A DNA stretch of 64,000 nt from Asticcacaulis aquaticus (GCF_028550415.1 NZ_JAQQKX010000005.1:1-64000), one strand, 5' to 3'; shown: positions 43,469 through 52,193, counted from the first letter of the stretch. A program made the numbers and translations. The notes: generated by a model not told the origin, from the sequence alone.

Positions 43469-44404
43469 ATGCGCACAAACATCAGAACGGTTTTAGTAGC
43501 AGGCCTGCTGTCATTGTCGATAACGGTGCCTGCGGTGGCCGGAGAGCCGATCTCGCCGCGCTTCAATGCCGATCCATCGCCGCACTATTTCAAGGGCAGG
43601 TTCTATCTCTATGCCACCGACGATGCTTCCAATTCCGGTAAATACTGGGATTCGACGTCGTGGCGCCTCTATACGTCGAAAGACCTGAAAACGTGGACAG
43701 ACGACGGTGCGTTTTTGGACGTCAAGGTCTTCAAGTGGGCCAAGCCCGACGCCAAGGCCTGGGCCCCCGAAGCCGCGGCGCGCAATGGCAAATACTATTT
43801 CTACGCCCCCATCGGCGGCGACAAGATCGGCGTGGCCGTCGCCGACAAACCGCAAGGGCCTTATCGCGACGCGCGCACCGACGCCCTGATCGACAAGGCG
43901 CGCGACGCCAATGCCGGGGCCGAGCCGATCGACCCGGCGGTGCTGATCGACGACGACGGTCAGGCCTATCTGTTCTTTGGCACCCGCGTGCCGAAGGTCG
44001 TCAAACTGAACAAGGACATGATCTCGACAACCGGCCCGATCATGGATGTCGTGGTGACCGGTTATCCGAGCGACGACCCGAAGAAAAAGTACGGCGAAGC
44101 GCCGTTCCTGCACAAGCGCAACGGGCTCTACTATTTCAGCTTTTCGACGGGCTGGCCGGGGCAGATCATCTACGGAACGTCGACCTCACCGGTGGGGCCG
44201 TTCGAATACCGCGGCGTGATCCTCGACTATCTCAAGATCAGCACCAACCATCAGGCTATCATCGAACACAAGGGCAGGTCGTGGCTGTTCTACCACGACA
44301 ACCTGCTGCCGGGGGGCGGCAGCCATCGCCGCTCGATCGCCATCGAACCGCTGGACTACAACGCCGACGGTTCGATCCGCGAGGTCGTGCTGAAAAAGAA
44401 GTAA
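43469..44404 (+). CDS. Exported GH43 glycoside hydrolase (arabinanase/xylosidase-like)
   Basis: This 311-residue enzyme has a signal peptide (cleavage after PAVAG). The five-blade propeller holds the catalytic base Asp in RFNADPSPHYF, the pKa-modulating Asp in IDPAVLIDDDGQ and the acid Glu in YGEAPFLHK. It cuts arabinose or xylose side chains or backbones; the exact bond is not predictable by eye. AGGAAGGAACA precedes ATG 43469. It lies in line with the GH2 gene but behind a terminator, so it may have its own promoter. Confidence 0.88.
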   Translation: MRTNIRTVLVAGLLSLSITVPAVAGEPISPRFNADPSPHYFKGRFYLYATDDASNSGKYWDSTSWRLYTSKDLKTWTDDGAFLDVKVFKWAKPDAKAWAPEAAARNGKYYFYAPIGGDKIGVAVADKPQGPYRDARTDALIDKARDANAGAEPIDPAVLIDDDGQAYLFFGTRVPKVVKLNKDMISTTGPIMDVVVTGYPSDDPKKKYGEAPFLHKRNGLYYFSFSTGWPGQIIYGTSTSPVGPFEYRGVILDYLKISTNHQAIIEHKGRSWLFYHDNLLPGGGSHRRSIAIEPLDYNADGSIREVVLKKK

Positions 44405-44463
44405 GTAGTTTTGTTTGTCGCGATATTATTGCAAAAAACCGCTTACACTTTTTTGCATATCGC

Positions 44464-45927
44464 TTAAGCAGCCTTGAGCTTGCCGACGAAATCAGCGACC
44501 TCGGTTTCCAGCGCCCGCGCCTGATCGGCCAGGGCATTGGACAGGCCGCGAAGCTGTTCGGAGGCGACGCCGGTTTCCTGCGCCCCGTGCGAGACGGTGG
44601 ACATTTGAGCGCTGACCTCGGTGGTGCCGGACGCCGCGCGGACCGTATTGCTGGCGATGTCCTGCGTGGCGCTGCCCTGTTGCTCGACGGCGTCGGCGAT
44701 GGCCACGGTCGAGGCGCGGATCATCTCGATGGTCGAGACGATGCGCCCGATGGAGGCGACGGTGACGTGGGTCGCCGACTGGATTTCGCTGACCTTTTCG
44801 GCGATTTCGTCGGTCGCCTTGGCGGTCTGGGTGGCCAGTGACTTGACCTCGGTGGCGACGACGGCGAAGCCCTTGCCGCTGTCGCCCGCCCGCGCCGCTT
44901 CGATGGTGGCGTTGAGCGCCAGCAGATTGGTCTGGGCGGCGATGGCGCGGATCAACTCGATCACATCGCCGATGCGCGCGGCGGCACCGGTCAGGACGCT
45001 GATATTGTCGTTGGTGGCGGCGGCCTCTTCGGCGGCCGAGGCGGCCACGGCAGCGGAATGCGAGACCTGATCGTTGATGTGGCGGATGGAGTGGGCCAGT
45101 TCCTCGGCCCCCGCGGCCACCGTCTGAACATTATCGGAAGCGTTACGCGCCGTGTCGGTCACGGACGCCGCCGCGTGGTTGGTACGTTTCACGCTGTCGC
45201 TTAAGGACGCGGCGGCTTGCGCCATTTCGTGCGAGGTGTGGTTGAAGCCGCGCGTCAGATCCTGCACCCGGTCGATCAAGGCCCCGGCGAGGGCGTCGCG
45301 CTCACGGATGCGGCGCAGTTCCTCTTCCTTGATACGATCCTGACGCGCCGACAGGTCGCGGGCCTCGGCCTCGGCGGCGCGGGCGGCTTCGAGGGCGTCG
45401 TCGGCCTCGGCGAAGCTGCGCTCCAGTGTCATGACCAGCCAGACGAGGAGGCTGGTTTGCAGGACGAGGATCACCGCGTGCAGGACGACGCGCAGCAGGT
45501 CGGGCTGGCTGGTCGGAAAGACGGCGGCAGGCAGGAGGAAGTTGAGCCCCAGATGGTGCACGGCCACCAACGCCGAATAGGCGACCAGGGCGCGCCAGTC
45601 ACACCACCCGGCCACCAGCGCCAGCGCTGCGAAGAAGTACATGTGCATGTCGATCTGATAGGTATGGCCGTCGAAGACATAGACCATCAGGCCGACCATC
45701 GCCGCCAGAGCCAGAGACGTCACGATACGCGTCGTCGGCCCTTCGCGATCCTGCCACCACATTAGGGTCGCCAGGCCGCAGATAAGCCCGCCGGTGATCA
45801 GGGGCAGACCGGCGGACACCCCCGTATGGAAGGCGAATGGCAGGATGGCCAGCAGCAGGAGGTTGACCCAAAGATAAGCGATCAGCGCGTGGCCGAAACG
45901 GGTGCGGAGAGCAAAAAGAGCGTGCAT
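44464..45927 (-). CDS. Membrane chemoreceptor with multi-helix sensor module
   Basis: This 487-residue chemoreceptor has about six N-terminal helices (residues 15-170) with very short loops, so it lacks a periplasmic ligand domain. The segment [13 protein letters not shown] is typical of this membrane-sensor group. The signalling domain (about 220-485) contains the tip [19 protein letters not shown] and [16 protein letters not shown] coiled coil joins the two. A small membrane protein gene lies 14 bp upstream and may share the operon. Ligand and partners are unknown. Confidence 0.88.
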   Translation of the reverse strand: MHALFALRTRFGHALIAYLWVNLLLLAILPFAFHTGVSAGLPLITGGLICGLATLMWWQDREGPTTRIVTSLALAAMVGLMVYVFDGHTYQIDMHMYFFAALALVAGWCDWRALVAYSALVAVHHLGLNFLLPAAVFPTSQPDLLRVVLHAVILVLQTSLLVWLVMTLERSFAEADDALEAARAAEAEARDLSARQDRIKEEELRRIRERDALAGALIDRVQDLTRGFNHTSHEMAQAAASLSDSVKRTNHAAASVTDTARNASDNVQTVAAGAEELAHSIRHINDQVSHSAAVAASAAEEAAATNDNISVLTGAAARIGDVIELIRAIAAQTNLLALNATIEAARAGDSGKGFAVVATEVKSLATQTAKATDEIAEKVSEIQSATHVTVASIGRIVSTIEMIRASTVAIADAVEQQGSATQDIASNTVRAASGTTEVSAQMSTVSHGAQETGVASEQLRGLSNALADQARALETEVADFVGKLKAA

Positions 45928-45941
45928 GGGCGTTTCCGGGG

Positions 45942-46280
45942 TCAGAGAGGGCGGCAGCCGGCGAGAATGCCGGGATTGAAGACGAGGACTGCACCCTGAG
46001 TATAGAGGCGGTCAATGAAATGAGGATCGTCCGAGCGGGCAACGATGATACGGCCCGACAGGGCGGCGTCCTCGAACTGGCCACCGGCGCGGGCAACCAC
46101 CAGGCCGGTTTCAGCAACAGAAGACAATGGCAGGGTCAGGACGGCAACGCTTTTGCCGGGGCGTGGTGCAAGACCGTTGGCGATCAGCAACAGGAGACAA
46201 AGGCCGAACCCACCCGCGACCGCGCAAGCATTCGGCCGGCGCGGCGATGCAGATGTCGGTGATGGTAAGGGCTTACGCAT
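45942..46280 (-). CDS. Hypothetical single-pass membrane protein
   Basis: This 112-residue protein has a basic, Pro-rich start ([16 protein letters not shown]), one membrane helix (residues 20-36) and a periplasmic domain with strands ([29 protein letters not shown]) that ends with a Cys. It lies 14 bp before the chemoreceptor and points the same way. I do not recognise the family. A role beside the chemoreceptor is inferred from position only. Confidence 0.6.
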   Translation of the reverse strand: MRKPLPSPTSASPRRPNACAVAGGFGLCLLLLIANGLAPRPGKSVAVLTLPLSSVAETGLVVARAGGQFEDAALSGRIIVARSDDPHFIDRLYTQGAVLVFNPGILAGCRPL

Positions 46281-46370
46281 ACTCGGGTCACGCTGTTAAT
46301 AAACACACCCCAGATAACGCCGCTTTGGTTAAAAAACCCTGAAACACCCGAAGACTTTCCAAACAGTCTC

Positions 46371-47333
46371 TCATAGTTCCGGTGTCGTGATGACCGCGCC
46401 CTGTGCCTCAAGCTGTTGCAACGCGCCGCCCTTGACCAGCAGGGCCGACAGCGGCAGGACGATCAGGCTCTTGCCGGGGGTTTTCAGCGCCGTATCGATG
46501 GACTCTACCGTCTGGGTCACCGTCTTGCCCAGCATGGCCGAGGTATTGGGCGCGCCTTCGAGACAGGCCAGCATGGCCGAGTCGGGCGACAGGCGCTGCA
46601 CGGTTTTCAGATCGCCGATGGCCCAGGCCTCCGTCGCGGCGCGTGAATGGGCCGTGGCGAATTCGATCTCGTCCAGAGTCGCGGCAACGCAGGCGTTTTC
46701 CTGCGCGGTCGTGAAGGCGTCGACCCGCCCGATGGCCTTGGCGACGGAGAAACTGCCGACGGGTTTCGTCTTGAGCTTCTTGTCCTTCGCGAAACGCAGC
46801 AGGGTCTTTTCCGGGTCACGCGTGGCGATGCCGACCTTGTCGTAGACGTCTTGGCGCAGGGCGGCCACGGCCCACAGGGGCGCGGATTTGCGGTACTTGG
46901 TTGCATCGAGCCCATGGGCGGCGGCCACCGCATTGAAGCGCGTGATCAGCGCGGGCGGCAGGACCTGATCGAGGGTCTTGCCCATCGGCAGGCCCTTGTT
47001 CAGTTGTAGTTTGGTGATGCCGATGATCCCGCCCTTGGCTTCGGGTGCGGTGAGCAGCACGTTGGACAGGCCGATGACGCGCTCGACACGGTTGGAGTTC
47101 CACGGAATGCGCTTGGTCATGACCGGCATGGCTCCGAGAATATAGACCTCGGACTCGCCCTTTTTCACCTTCCACAGGGCTGGGCCGGGCAGGCGCGCGG
47201 TGACCGTGACCTCGGTGATCCATTCCTCGCCGTCCCTGACGGCTGGGCCGGTGGTGATGGTTTCCTGCGCCTGAGCCGCCAGCGGCAGAAAGGCGAGCGA
47301 CGCAGCCAACAGGGTGGATTTGAGACAGGGCAT
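46371..47333 (-). CDS. Degenerate TraB/GumN-family exported protein
   Basis: This 320-residue protein has a signal peptide (MPCLKSTLLAASLAFLPLA, cleavage after AQA). It has the TraB/GumN layout, including ALWKVKKGESEVYILG and many helices to the C-terminus. The family motif GTxH, with the likely metal-binding His, reads GAMP here. It may therefore have lost the presumed hydrolase activity. GAGGACCCG precedes ATG 47333, so the longer frame to 47375 is unlikely. It is separated from the XRE gene by 70 bp. Confidence 0.75.
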   Translation of the reverse strand: MPCLKSTLLAASLAFLPLAAQAQETITTGPAVRDGEEWITEVTVTARLPGPALWKVKKGESEVYILGAMPVMTKRIPWNSNRVERVIGLSNVLLTAPEAKGGIIGITKLQLNKGLPMGKTLDQVLPPALITRFNAVAAAHGLDATKYRKSAPLWAVAALRQDVYDKVGIATRDPEKTLLRFAKDKKLKTKPVGSFSVAKAIGRVDAFTTAQENACVAATLDEIEFATAHSRAATEAWAIGDLKTVQRLSPDSAMLACLEGAPNTSAMLGKTVTQTVESIDTALKTPGKSLIVLPLSALLVKGGALQQLEAQGAVITTPEL

Positions 47334-47403
47334 GGTCGGGTCCTCACGGTCTTGCGCCGCAACATAAAGCCGCAAGACCTTGACCGGAATGGGGCAAGGC
47401 GAC

Positions 47404-47637
47404 TTATTCGTCTTTAGTGTTCAGATCGTCTTCGTCAGGCAGGTACTCGATGATGTCGGCGGGCTGACATTCGAGCAGGAAGCAGATCTTCGACAGGGTG
47501 TCGAAACGCATTCCCTTCACCTTGCCGGTGCGCAACAAAGACATCTGGGTTTCGGAGATGCCGACCTGCGCGGCGAGGTCCTTGGCCCGGACCTTGCGCC
47601 GCGCCAGCATGACATCGAGCGTTACGTTTATGGGCAT
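47404..47637 (-). CDS. XRE/Cro-family regulator (YozG-like)
   Basis: This 77-residue protein is one helix-turn-helix domain (VMLARRKVRAKDLAAQVGIS, ETQMSLLRTGKVKGM, FDTLSKICFLLECQP) with an acidic tail. It matches the small YozG-like regulators that usually accompany DUF2975 membrane proteins. ATG 47637 lies one base after the stop of the upstream gene; ATG 47652 inside that gene is also possible. It is the last gene of the five-gene operon and probably controls it. Confidence 0.85.
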   Translation of the reverse strand: MPINVTLDVMLARRKVRAKDLAAQVGISETQMSLLRTGKVKGMRFDTLSKICFLLECQPADIIEYLPDEDDLNTKDE

Positions 47638-47638
47638 G

Positions 47639-48070
47639 TCAGACGAAATCATCCGATTTGGATTTGAATGCTTTCAACTGGCTTGCGGCGAGGTGAAACA
47701 TCCCGCCCAGCGCAAAAAGCGTGAAACCGCTCGTATTGAAGGCGTCGTCAGATATTATCCATTTCTCTAAATAAAAGGCGAGCAAGCCGCCGAAGGCCAG
47801 GCATTGGCCCGCTCTCTTGAATGAAAGAATGAATTTATCCGCGTCTTTTTTCCAGATAATCGTACCTGACCCGAACCAGAGCGCGGCGGCGTAAAACAAG
47901 GCTGGGCATAGCTCTGCCAGGGATTTCGGCCCGGCAAGGTCGTGAATGTCCGGTACGGTTTTTGATACGAACAGGATATCCATACATGCACCCGCCAGCA
48001 GCAATACGGGCATTACAAGCCGGGCAATGAATATCTTGATCGGGCCATTGCCATAATAATGATCGTTCAT
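47639..48070 (-). CDS. Four-helix membrane protein, DUF2975-like (copy 4)
   Basis: This 143-residue protein has four predicted helices (about 12-30, 52-68, 86-105, 115-133). AALWFGSGTIIWKKD and SFKRAGQCLAFGGLLA align with the second-helix and linker motif of the three genes upstream. A cytoplasmic Lys-rich end follows. It shares TGATG with the copy before it. It is the most diverged copy and is AT-richer. It is likely an integral membrane partner of the XRE regulator one base downstream. Confidence 0.72.
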   Translation of the reverse strand: MNDHYYGNGPIKIFIARLVMPVLLLAGACMDILFVSKTVPDIHDLAGPKSLAELCPALFYAAALWFGSGTIIWKKDADKFILSFKRAGQCLAFGGLLAFYLEKWIISDDAFNTSGFTLFALGGMFHLAASQLKAFKSKSDDFV

Positions 48071-48585
48071 CAGATGATACCGTCCAGAATGGTTTTGTCG
48101 CGACGATGACGCTGGAATAGTGCATTGCCGTTGAAGCCGAAGGTTATGATGGCCAGCGCCAGAAAGCAGGTGCTCAGCCCTTCGGTGTAGTTAACCGACA
48201 GATGCAGCCGGCCCTCTGTCAGAAATCGGGCGATGAGGGGCATGCCCATGGACGCAAAACTGCTGAAAAGCAATAAAATGCCGCCGAAAACGATGCGCCG
48301 GGCGTTGTGGGCGCCAAACGGCATGGCCTTGTCGGTATAATAGCTGACGGCTGTGACAAACAGCCATAGGGCGGCGGCAAGAAACAGCCACGGCGCGACG
48401 ACGCTGGTCCATACAAGACTATCAAATACCGGCCCCGCTGGTTCCACGGCCGCGGCCCTGAAGGCGGCGATGAGTTCATGCTTCTGGCTATTGAATATCG
48501 GATATACTTGGCACAGGCCGATGAGGCTGAATATAATCGCCGTGAGACGTGAACCTGCTTTTGTCGTAGGCTTGGACCACTCCAT
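48070..48585 (-). CDS. Four-helix membrane protein, DUF2975-like (copy 3)
   Basis: This 171-residue protein has helices near 13-30, 60-85, 100-120 and 135-152. AALWLFVTAVSYYTDKAM and NARRIVFGGILLLFSS correspond to the motif of the other copies. The loop between helices 1 and 2 is longer (about 30 residues). The stop TGA overlaps the ATG of copy 4, and its ATG overlaps the TGA of copy 2, so both borders are coupled. Its base composition is AT-richer than copies 1 and 2. Confidence 0.72.
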   Translation of the reverse strand: MEWSKPTTKAGSRLTAIIFSLIGLCQVYPIFNSQKHELIAAFRAAAVEPAGPVFDSLVWTSVVAPWLFLAAALWLFVTAVSYYTDKAMPFGAHNARRIVFGGILLLFSSFASMGMPLIARFLTEGRLHLSVNYTEGLSTCFLALAIITFGFNGNALFQRHRRDKTILDGII

Positions 48586-49082
48586 CAGACGTACTGCTCC
48601 AGTTCGCTTTGCAGCGCGGTGCGGGCGGTCTGAAGATGCCGGATACGCCCGGCCACACCCATCAGGACCGCGCCCATCAATCCGGCGACCAGGGCGAACA
48701 ACACATAGTTGGCCGTACCCGGTGGTTGAGGACCTGTATTGTTATAGATGACCGTCCATACCCACGGGTTAACCTTGAGCCCCAGCGCCATACCACCAAG
48801 GATCAGGCCGGTGCCTGCCCGGCGAAGGCCACGGATGAGCACGGGTTCCAGCGGCATATCGGGGCGGACCCGGCCAATCATGTCGGCGGCGAACCATAGG
48901 GCGGCGGCGAAAAACACATAGGGCAGCAGGGGCAGGCCGCCTTGCAGGACGGCCAGCCCGAAAATATCGGGGCGCTGACCGACCAGCGTCCACAGTTTAG
49001 GCAACTGGACGAGGGTAAGGAGGGCCATGCTCGCGACGGGCAAGCCGACGAGCCATTTCAGGCTGACTGACATGAGGCGCAT
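48585..49082 (-). CDS. Four-helix membrane protein, DUF2975-like (copy 2)
   Basis: This 165-residue protein starts MRLMSVSLKWLVGLPVAS and has four helices (about 10-28, 45-68, 90-105, 125-145). The family motif is AALWFAADMIGRVRPDMPL then RGLRRAGTGLILGGMAL, similar to DUF2975. It ends ELEQYV, like ESYV in copy 1. ATG 49082 overlaps the TGA of copy 1. A longer frame would run through copy 1 in another frame and is not credible. Confidence 0.78.
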   Translation of the reverse strand: MRLMSVSLKWLVGLPVASMALLTLVQLPKLWTLVGQRPDIFGLAVLQGGLPLLPYVFFAAALWFAADMIGRVRPDMPLEPVLIRGLRRAGTGLILGGMALGLKVNPWVWTVIYNNTGPQPPGTANYVLFALVAGLMGAVLMGVAGRIRHLQTARTALQSELEQYV

Positions 49083-49573
49083 CAGACGTAGCTTTCCATC
49101 TCGGTTTGCAGCTTCGCCCCGGCCTGAGTGATCAGCCACAGCATCAGGCCGATGAGGCCGATGGTCAGGGGCTCGATCGCGAAGTCGTAGTGGATGCCGC
49201 GGAATCGATCTTCGAACATGACGGTCAGGGTCGGCATGATGACGATGGCGGCCACCGCGCCGTAGATCAGGTTCGACCCGACGTCCTTGAGCCCCCTGAC
49301 GACCGAAACCCCGAACCCTTCGCCCTTGTGCAGCCGCATGAACACCTCCGAGGCCGACCACAGGGCGGTCAGATAACAGATCGGCGCCAGCAGGCTGACC
49401 CAGAAGGACGGCAGCGCCATGCTGATCGTCAGCAGGGACACATGCACGAACGGATCGGGGTGCAGGTCGTTCAGCGGCGCGGCTTTTTCCACGACCAATC
49501 CGGCGGTGAGCAGGCCGACGGCGACCTTTGTGCCGATCCCGATCATATCGAGTGGCCATTTAGATATAAACAT
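49082..49573 (-). CDS. Four-helix membrane protein, DUF2975-like (copy 1)
   Basis: This 163-residue protein is the first gene of the operon. Helices lie near 10-29, 53-75, 98-119 and 132-152. TALWSASEVFMRLHKGEGF followed by VVRGLKDVGSNLIYG is the DUF2975-type signature (a Gly-x-x-Phe turn, then Arg-Leu-x-x-x-Gly). A full AGGAGG ribosome site lies 7 nt before ATG 49573 and a strong promoter lies just upstream, so this operon looks well expressed. Confidence 0.8.
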   Translation of the reverse strand: MFISKWPLDMIGIGTKVAVGLLTAGLVVEKAAPLNDLHPDPFVHVSLLTISMALPSFWVSLLAPICYLTALWSASEVFMRLHKGEGFGVSVVRGLKDVGSNLIYGAVAAIVIMPTLTVMFEDRFRGIHYDFAIEPLTIGLIGLMLWLITQAGAKLQTEMESYV

Positions 49574-49602
49574 GTGAACCCCTCCTGAATTAACATTAGG
49601 GG

Positions 49603-49632
49603 TATATAAATTTAAATAAAACTTAAAGTCAA
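49603..49632 (-). promoter_or_regulatory. Strong sigma-70-type promoter of the four-paralogue operon
   Basis: Reading the minus strand, TTGACT (49627-49632) and TATATA (49603-49608) are separated by 18 bp of nearly pure A/T, which includes the palindrome ATTTAAAT. The region is far AT-richer than its surroundings. The palindrome is a plausible site for the XRE regulator. Confidence 0.65.
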
Positions 49633-49761
49633 GCAGCGAATTAGGCACCCTCTGACAGGGTGCTCTGCGCGCTTTGCACGAAAAGACCTCGCCGGAAAAC
49701 GATCTTGCCAGACCCCCAAAAAATCCGATACTGCATAACGGAGCAACAAAGGACAGGCGCG

Positions 49762-50469
49762 GTGAGTGAAATCGAAAGACGGGGTTTGATCGTGACCGGC
49801 GCAGCCCTGATGGCCAGCGCTTTGGCAGGGTGTGAGAAGCCCGAACCGCCCAAACCGGCGGCCAGGCCCGCGCCGCCGCCCGCCCCGCCCAAGCCTCAGG
49901 CCGACGGCTCCGAAGGGATCACCGCCACGAAACTGCCGACCCCGCCTGATGTCGTCCACATCAGCCTGATGACGTCGATGGGTGAGATCGTCTTCGAGCT
50001 GGACGGCAAGCACGCGCCGATCTCGACGGCCAACTTCCTGCAATACGTCAATGCCGGTAAATTCACTGATGCCGAATTCTGGCGCGCCATGAAATCCGGC
50101 GCGGCAGACGGCGGCGGCTTCATCCAGATGTCGGCGACCGGGCATAAGTTTCCGCCGATCCCGCACGAAGCGACAACGAAGACCGGCCTGTCGCACACCA
50201 ACGGCACTCTGTCGACCGCGCGCTACGCCGTCGGCACGGCGTCGAACGAATTCACCATTTCCATCGGCGATATGAGCTATATGGATGCCGGACGCGACCC
50301 GTCGGGCGACAATCTCGGCTATGCCGCCTTTGGGAAGGTGGTGTCCGGCATGAGCATCGTGCGCAAGATCCTCAATGGCCGCATTTCCAAGGTCACCCGC
50401 GAAGGCGGCTGGGCCGGGCAGATGCTGGAAAAACCGGTAAAGATCCTGTCGGCGAAGCGGCTGGACTAG
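49762..50469 (+). CDS. Cyclophilin-type peptidyl-prolyl isomerase lipoprotein
   Basis: This 235-residue lipoprotein has a lipobox ALAGC (Cys near residue 20), followed by a Pro-rich linker of about 30 residues and a cyclophilin domain (about 70-230: TSMGEIVFELDGKHAPIST, NFLQYVNAG, GGFIQMS, LGYAAFGKVVSGM). The usual FHRVI block reads FWRAM, keeping the catalytic Arg, but much of the active site is diverged, so activity is uncertain. GTG 49762 has AAAGGA upstream. The LRR-kinase gene follows one base after the stop. Confidence 0.85.
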   Translation: MSEIERRGLIVTGAALMASALAGCEKPEPPKPAARPAPPPAPPKPQADGSEGITATKLPTPPDVVHISLMTSMGEIVFELDGKHAPISTANFLQYVNAGKFTDAEFWRAMKSGAADGGGFIQMSATGHKFPPIPHEATTKTGLSHTNGTLSTARYAVGTASNEFTISIGDMSYMDAGRDPSGDNLGYAAFGKVVSGMSIVRKILNGRISKVTREGGWAGQMLEKPVKILSAKRLD

Positions 50470-50470
50470 G

Positions 50471-51769
50471 ATGGTGCATACGCTTGCCCAGTTGCGTGCC
50501 GGGCATCTGGCCGGGGCGACGCAGTTGCACCTGTCCGAACCGCTCGACGGGTTTCCGGATGACATCTTCGCTCTGGCCGACACGCTGGAGGTGCTCGATC
50601 TTAATGGCACCGGGCTGTCGGCCCTGCCGGACGATCTGCACCGGTTGCACCGGCTGCGGATTCTGTTCTGTTCCAATAACGCCTTTACCGAATTGCCCAA
50701 AGGACTGGGGGCGTGCCCGTCCCTGAGCATGATCGGGTTCAAGAGCAACCGCATCCGTAGCGTACCGCCTGAATCCTTGCCGGAAGGCTTGCGCTGGCTG
50801 ATCCTGACCGACAATGAAGTTGAAGCCTTGCCTGACAGCATTGGGCGTTGCACGGCTCTGCAAAAATGTATGCTGGCCGGCAATGAAATATCGTTACTTC
50901 CGGAATCAATGAAAAATTGCACGTCGCTGGAATTGCTGCGCCTGTCGGCCAACAGGTTCGACGTGCTGCCGGATTGGCTGTGCGACCTGCCGCGGCTGTC
51001 GTGGCTGGCCTTTGCGGGCAATCCGTTTTCGACGGCGGCCGAAGCGCAGGCCCTGACCGATCCGGCCATCGAAACCGTCCCCTGGGCCGAGCTTGATTTG
51101 GACGACAGACTGGGCGAAGGCGCATCCGGCGTTATTTACCGCGCCCGCTATCGCAGCGGGACCGTGGCCGTGAAGCTGTTTAAGGGCGGCATGACCAGCG
51201 ACGGTCTGCCGCAAAGTGAGATGGCCGCCTGCCTGTCGGCGGGCCGTCATCCGCATCTCATCCCGATCCGGGGGCGGGTGTGCGACCACCCGCAGTCGAC
51301 CCCGGTTCTGGTCATGGACCTGATCGATCCGGCCTTCACGACTCTGGCCGGACCGCCCAGTTTCGCGACCTGCACCCGTGACGTTTATGCGCCGAGCCTT
51401 CGGCTGGAAACCGCCGCGATCGTCAGGATGTTGCAAGGGCTGGCATCGGCGGCGCAGCATCTGCACAGCAAGGGCGTGATGCACGGTGACTTCTACGGCC
51501 ACAATATCCTGCACGATGGCCGGGGCGCGGCGCGGCTCGGCGATTTCGGCGCGGCGTCCTTCTACGCGACCGGCACCGCCCGGTTCGAGCGGCTCGAAGT
51601 GCGCGCCTTCGGCTGCCTGATCGAGGAATTGCTGACCCTTTGCGAAGACGCGCCACTGGCATTGATCGCATTGAAAGCGGCCTGCCTCGCACCCGATCCG
51701 GCCGAACGACCGTTGTTCGCCGACATCCATACCGCACTTGCAGCAGAAGCGGTTAACCTGCAAAATTAA
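50471..51769 (+). CDS. Leucine-rich-repeat protein kinase
   Basis: This 432-residue protein has an N-terminal run of about eight leucine-rich repeats (residues 30-190: LEVLDLNGTGLSALPDDL, LRILFCSNNAFTELPKGL and so on). A eukaryotic-like kinase domain follows (about 205-425) with the Gly loop LGEGASGVIYRA, VAVKLFKG (Lys), HGDFYGHNIL as catalytic loop and DFG kept. The HRD Arg is replaced by Gly and the activation segment is short. It starts one base after the cyclophilin stop, so the two are an operon. No membrane helix is present. Its targets are unknown. Confidence 0.88.
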   Translation: MVHTLAQLRAGHLAGATQLHLSEPLDGFPDDIFALADTLEVLDLNGTGLSALPDDLHRLHRLRILFCSNNAFTELPKGLGACPSLSMIGFKSNRIRSVPPESLPEGLRWLILTDNEVEALPDSIGRCTALQKCMLAGNEISLLPESMKNCTSLELLRLSANRFDVLPDWLCDLPRLSWLAFAGNPFSTAAEAQALTDPAIETVPWAELDLDDRLGEGASGVIYRARYRSGTVAVKLFKGGMTSDGLPQSEMAACLSAGRHPHLIPIRGRVCDHPQSTPVLVMDLIDPAFTTLAGPPSFATCTRDVYAPSLRLETAAIVRMLQGLASAAQHLHSKGVMHGDFYGHNILHDGRGAARLGDFGAASFYATGTARFERLEVRAFGCLIEELLTLCEDAPLALIALKAACLAPDPAERPLFADIHTALAAEAVNLQN

Positions 51770-51905
51770 CACAAGTTTTTTTGCCTCTGACCTTTGAAAT
51801 GCAATCTCCGGGCGGTGCAAATCAAGGTGAAAACATCTTAAGCATCAGGAACCCATCGCCTCTTTATGCGGCCCTGCTTACGCATCTGCGAAACAGGAGG
51901 TTGGC

Positions 51906-52193
51906 ATGGTTCTGGAAATGGAAATCGAGCGGATTGCCGGATGGGTGGAGCATCGGGTCATGCCGCCGAACGCCGCGGCCAGAGCCCTCAGAAACCTGCT
52001 GGCCTGCTATGTCCGGGCCAGCCAGTTGAACCGCAATCTTACGGTGTTCGAGCAGTTCGCGCACGCCCTGTTCGAACGGCATTTTCACGGCACCGGACAT
52101 CCGCGTCTTGCCGCGGTGCTGATCGAGCGCGCCTGGCGATTACTGGACACCTCCACCGGCCCGGCATCGGCGATTACGAGGCTGTCGTTTTAG
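51906..52193 (+). CDS. Hypothetical small helical protein
   Basis: This 95-residue protein is predicted to be all helix, with many Arg and Ala (WVEHRVMPPNAAARALRNLL). AGGAGG lies 7 nt before ATG 51906, which supports it as a real gene. It has no signal peptide or membrane helix. Its TAG stop is formed by the first bases of a palindromic repeat. It lies 136 bp after the LRR-kinase gene and may be part of the same transcript. The family is not recognised. Confidence 0.6.
   Translation: MVLEMEIERIAGWVEHRVMPPNAAARALRNLLACYVRASQLNRNLTVFEQFAHALFERHFHGTGHPRLAAVLIERAWRLLDTSTGPASAITRLSF

Noticed and set aside
40222-43566. Open frame of 1114 codons antisense to the GH2 gene
   Set aside because: It is a mirror of high-GC coding sequence: it is Arg/His/Asp-rich with no recognisable domain, while the plus strand encodes a clear GH2 enzyme.
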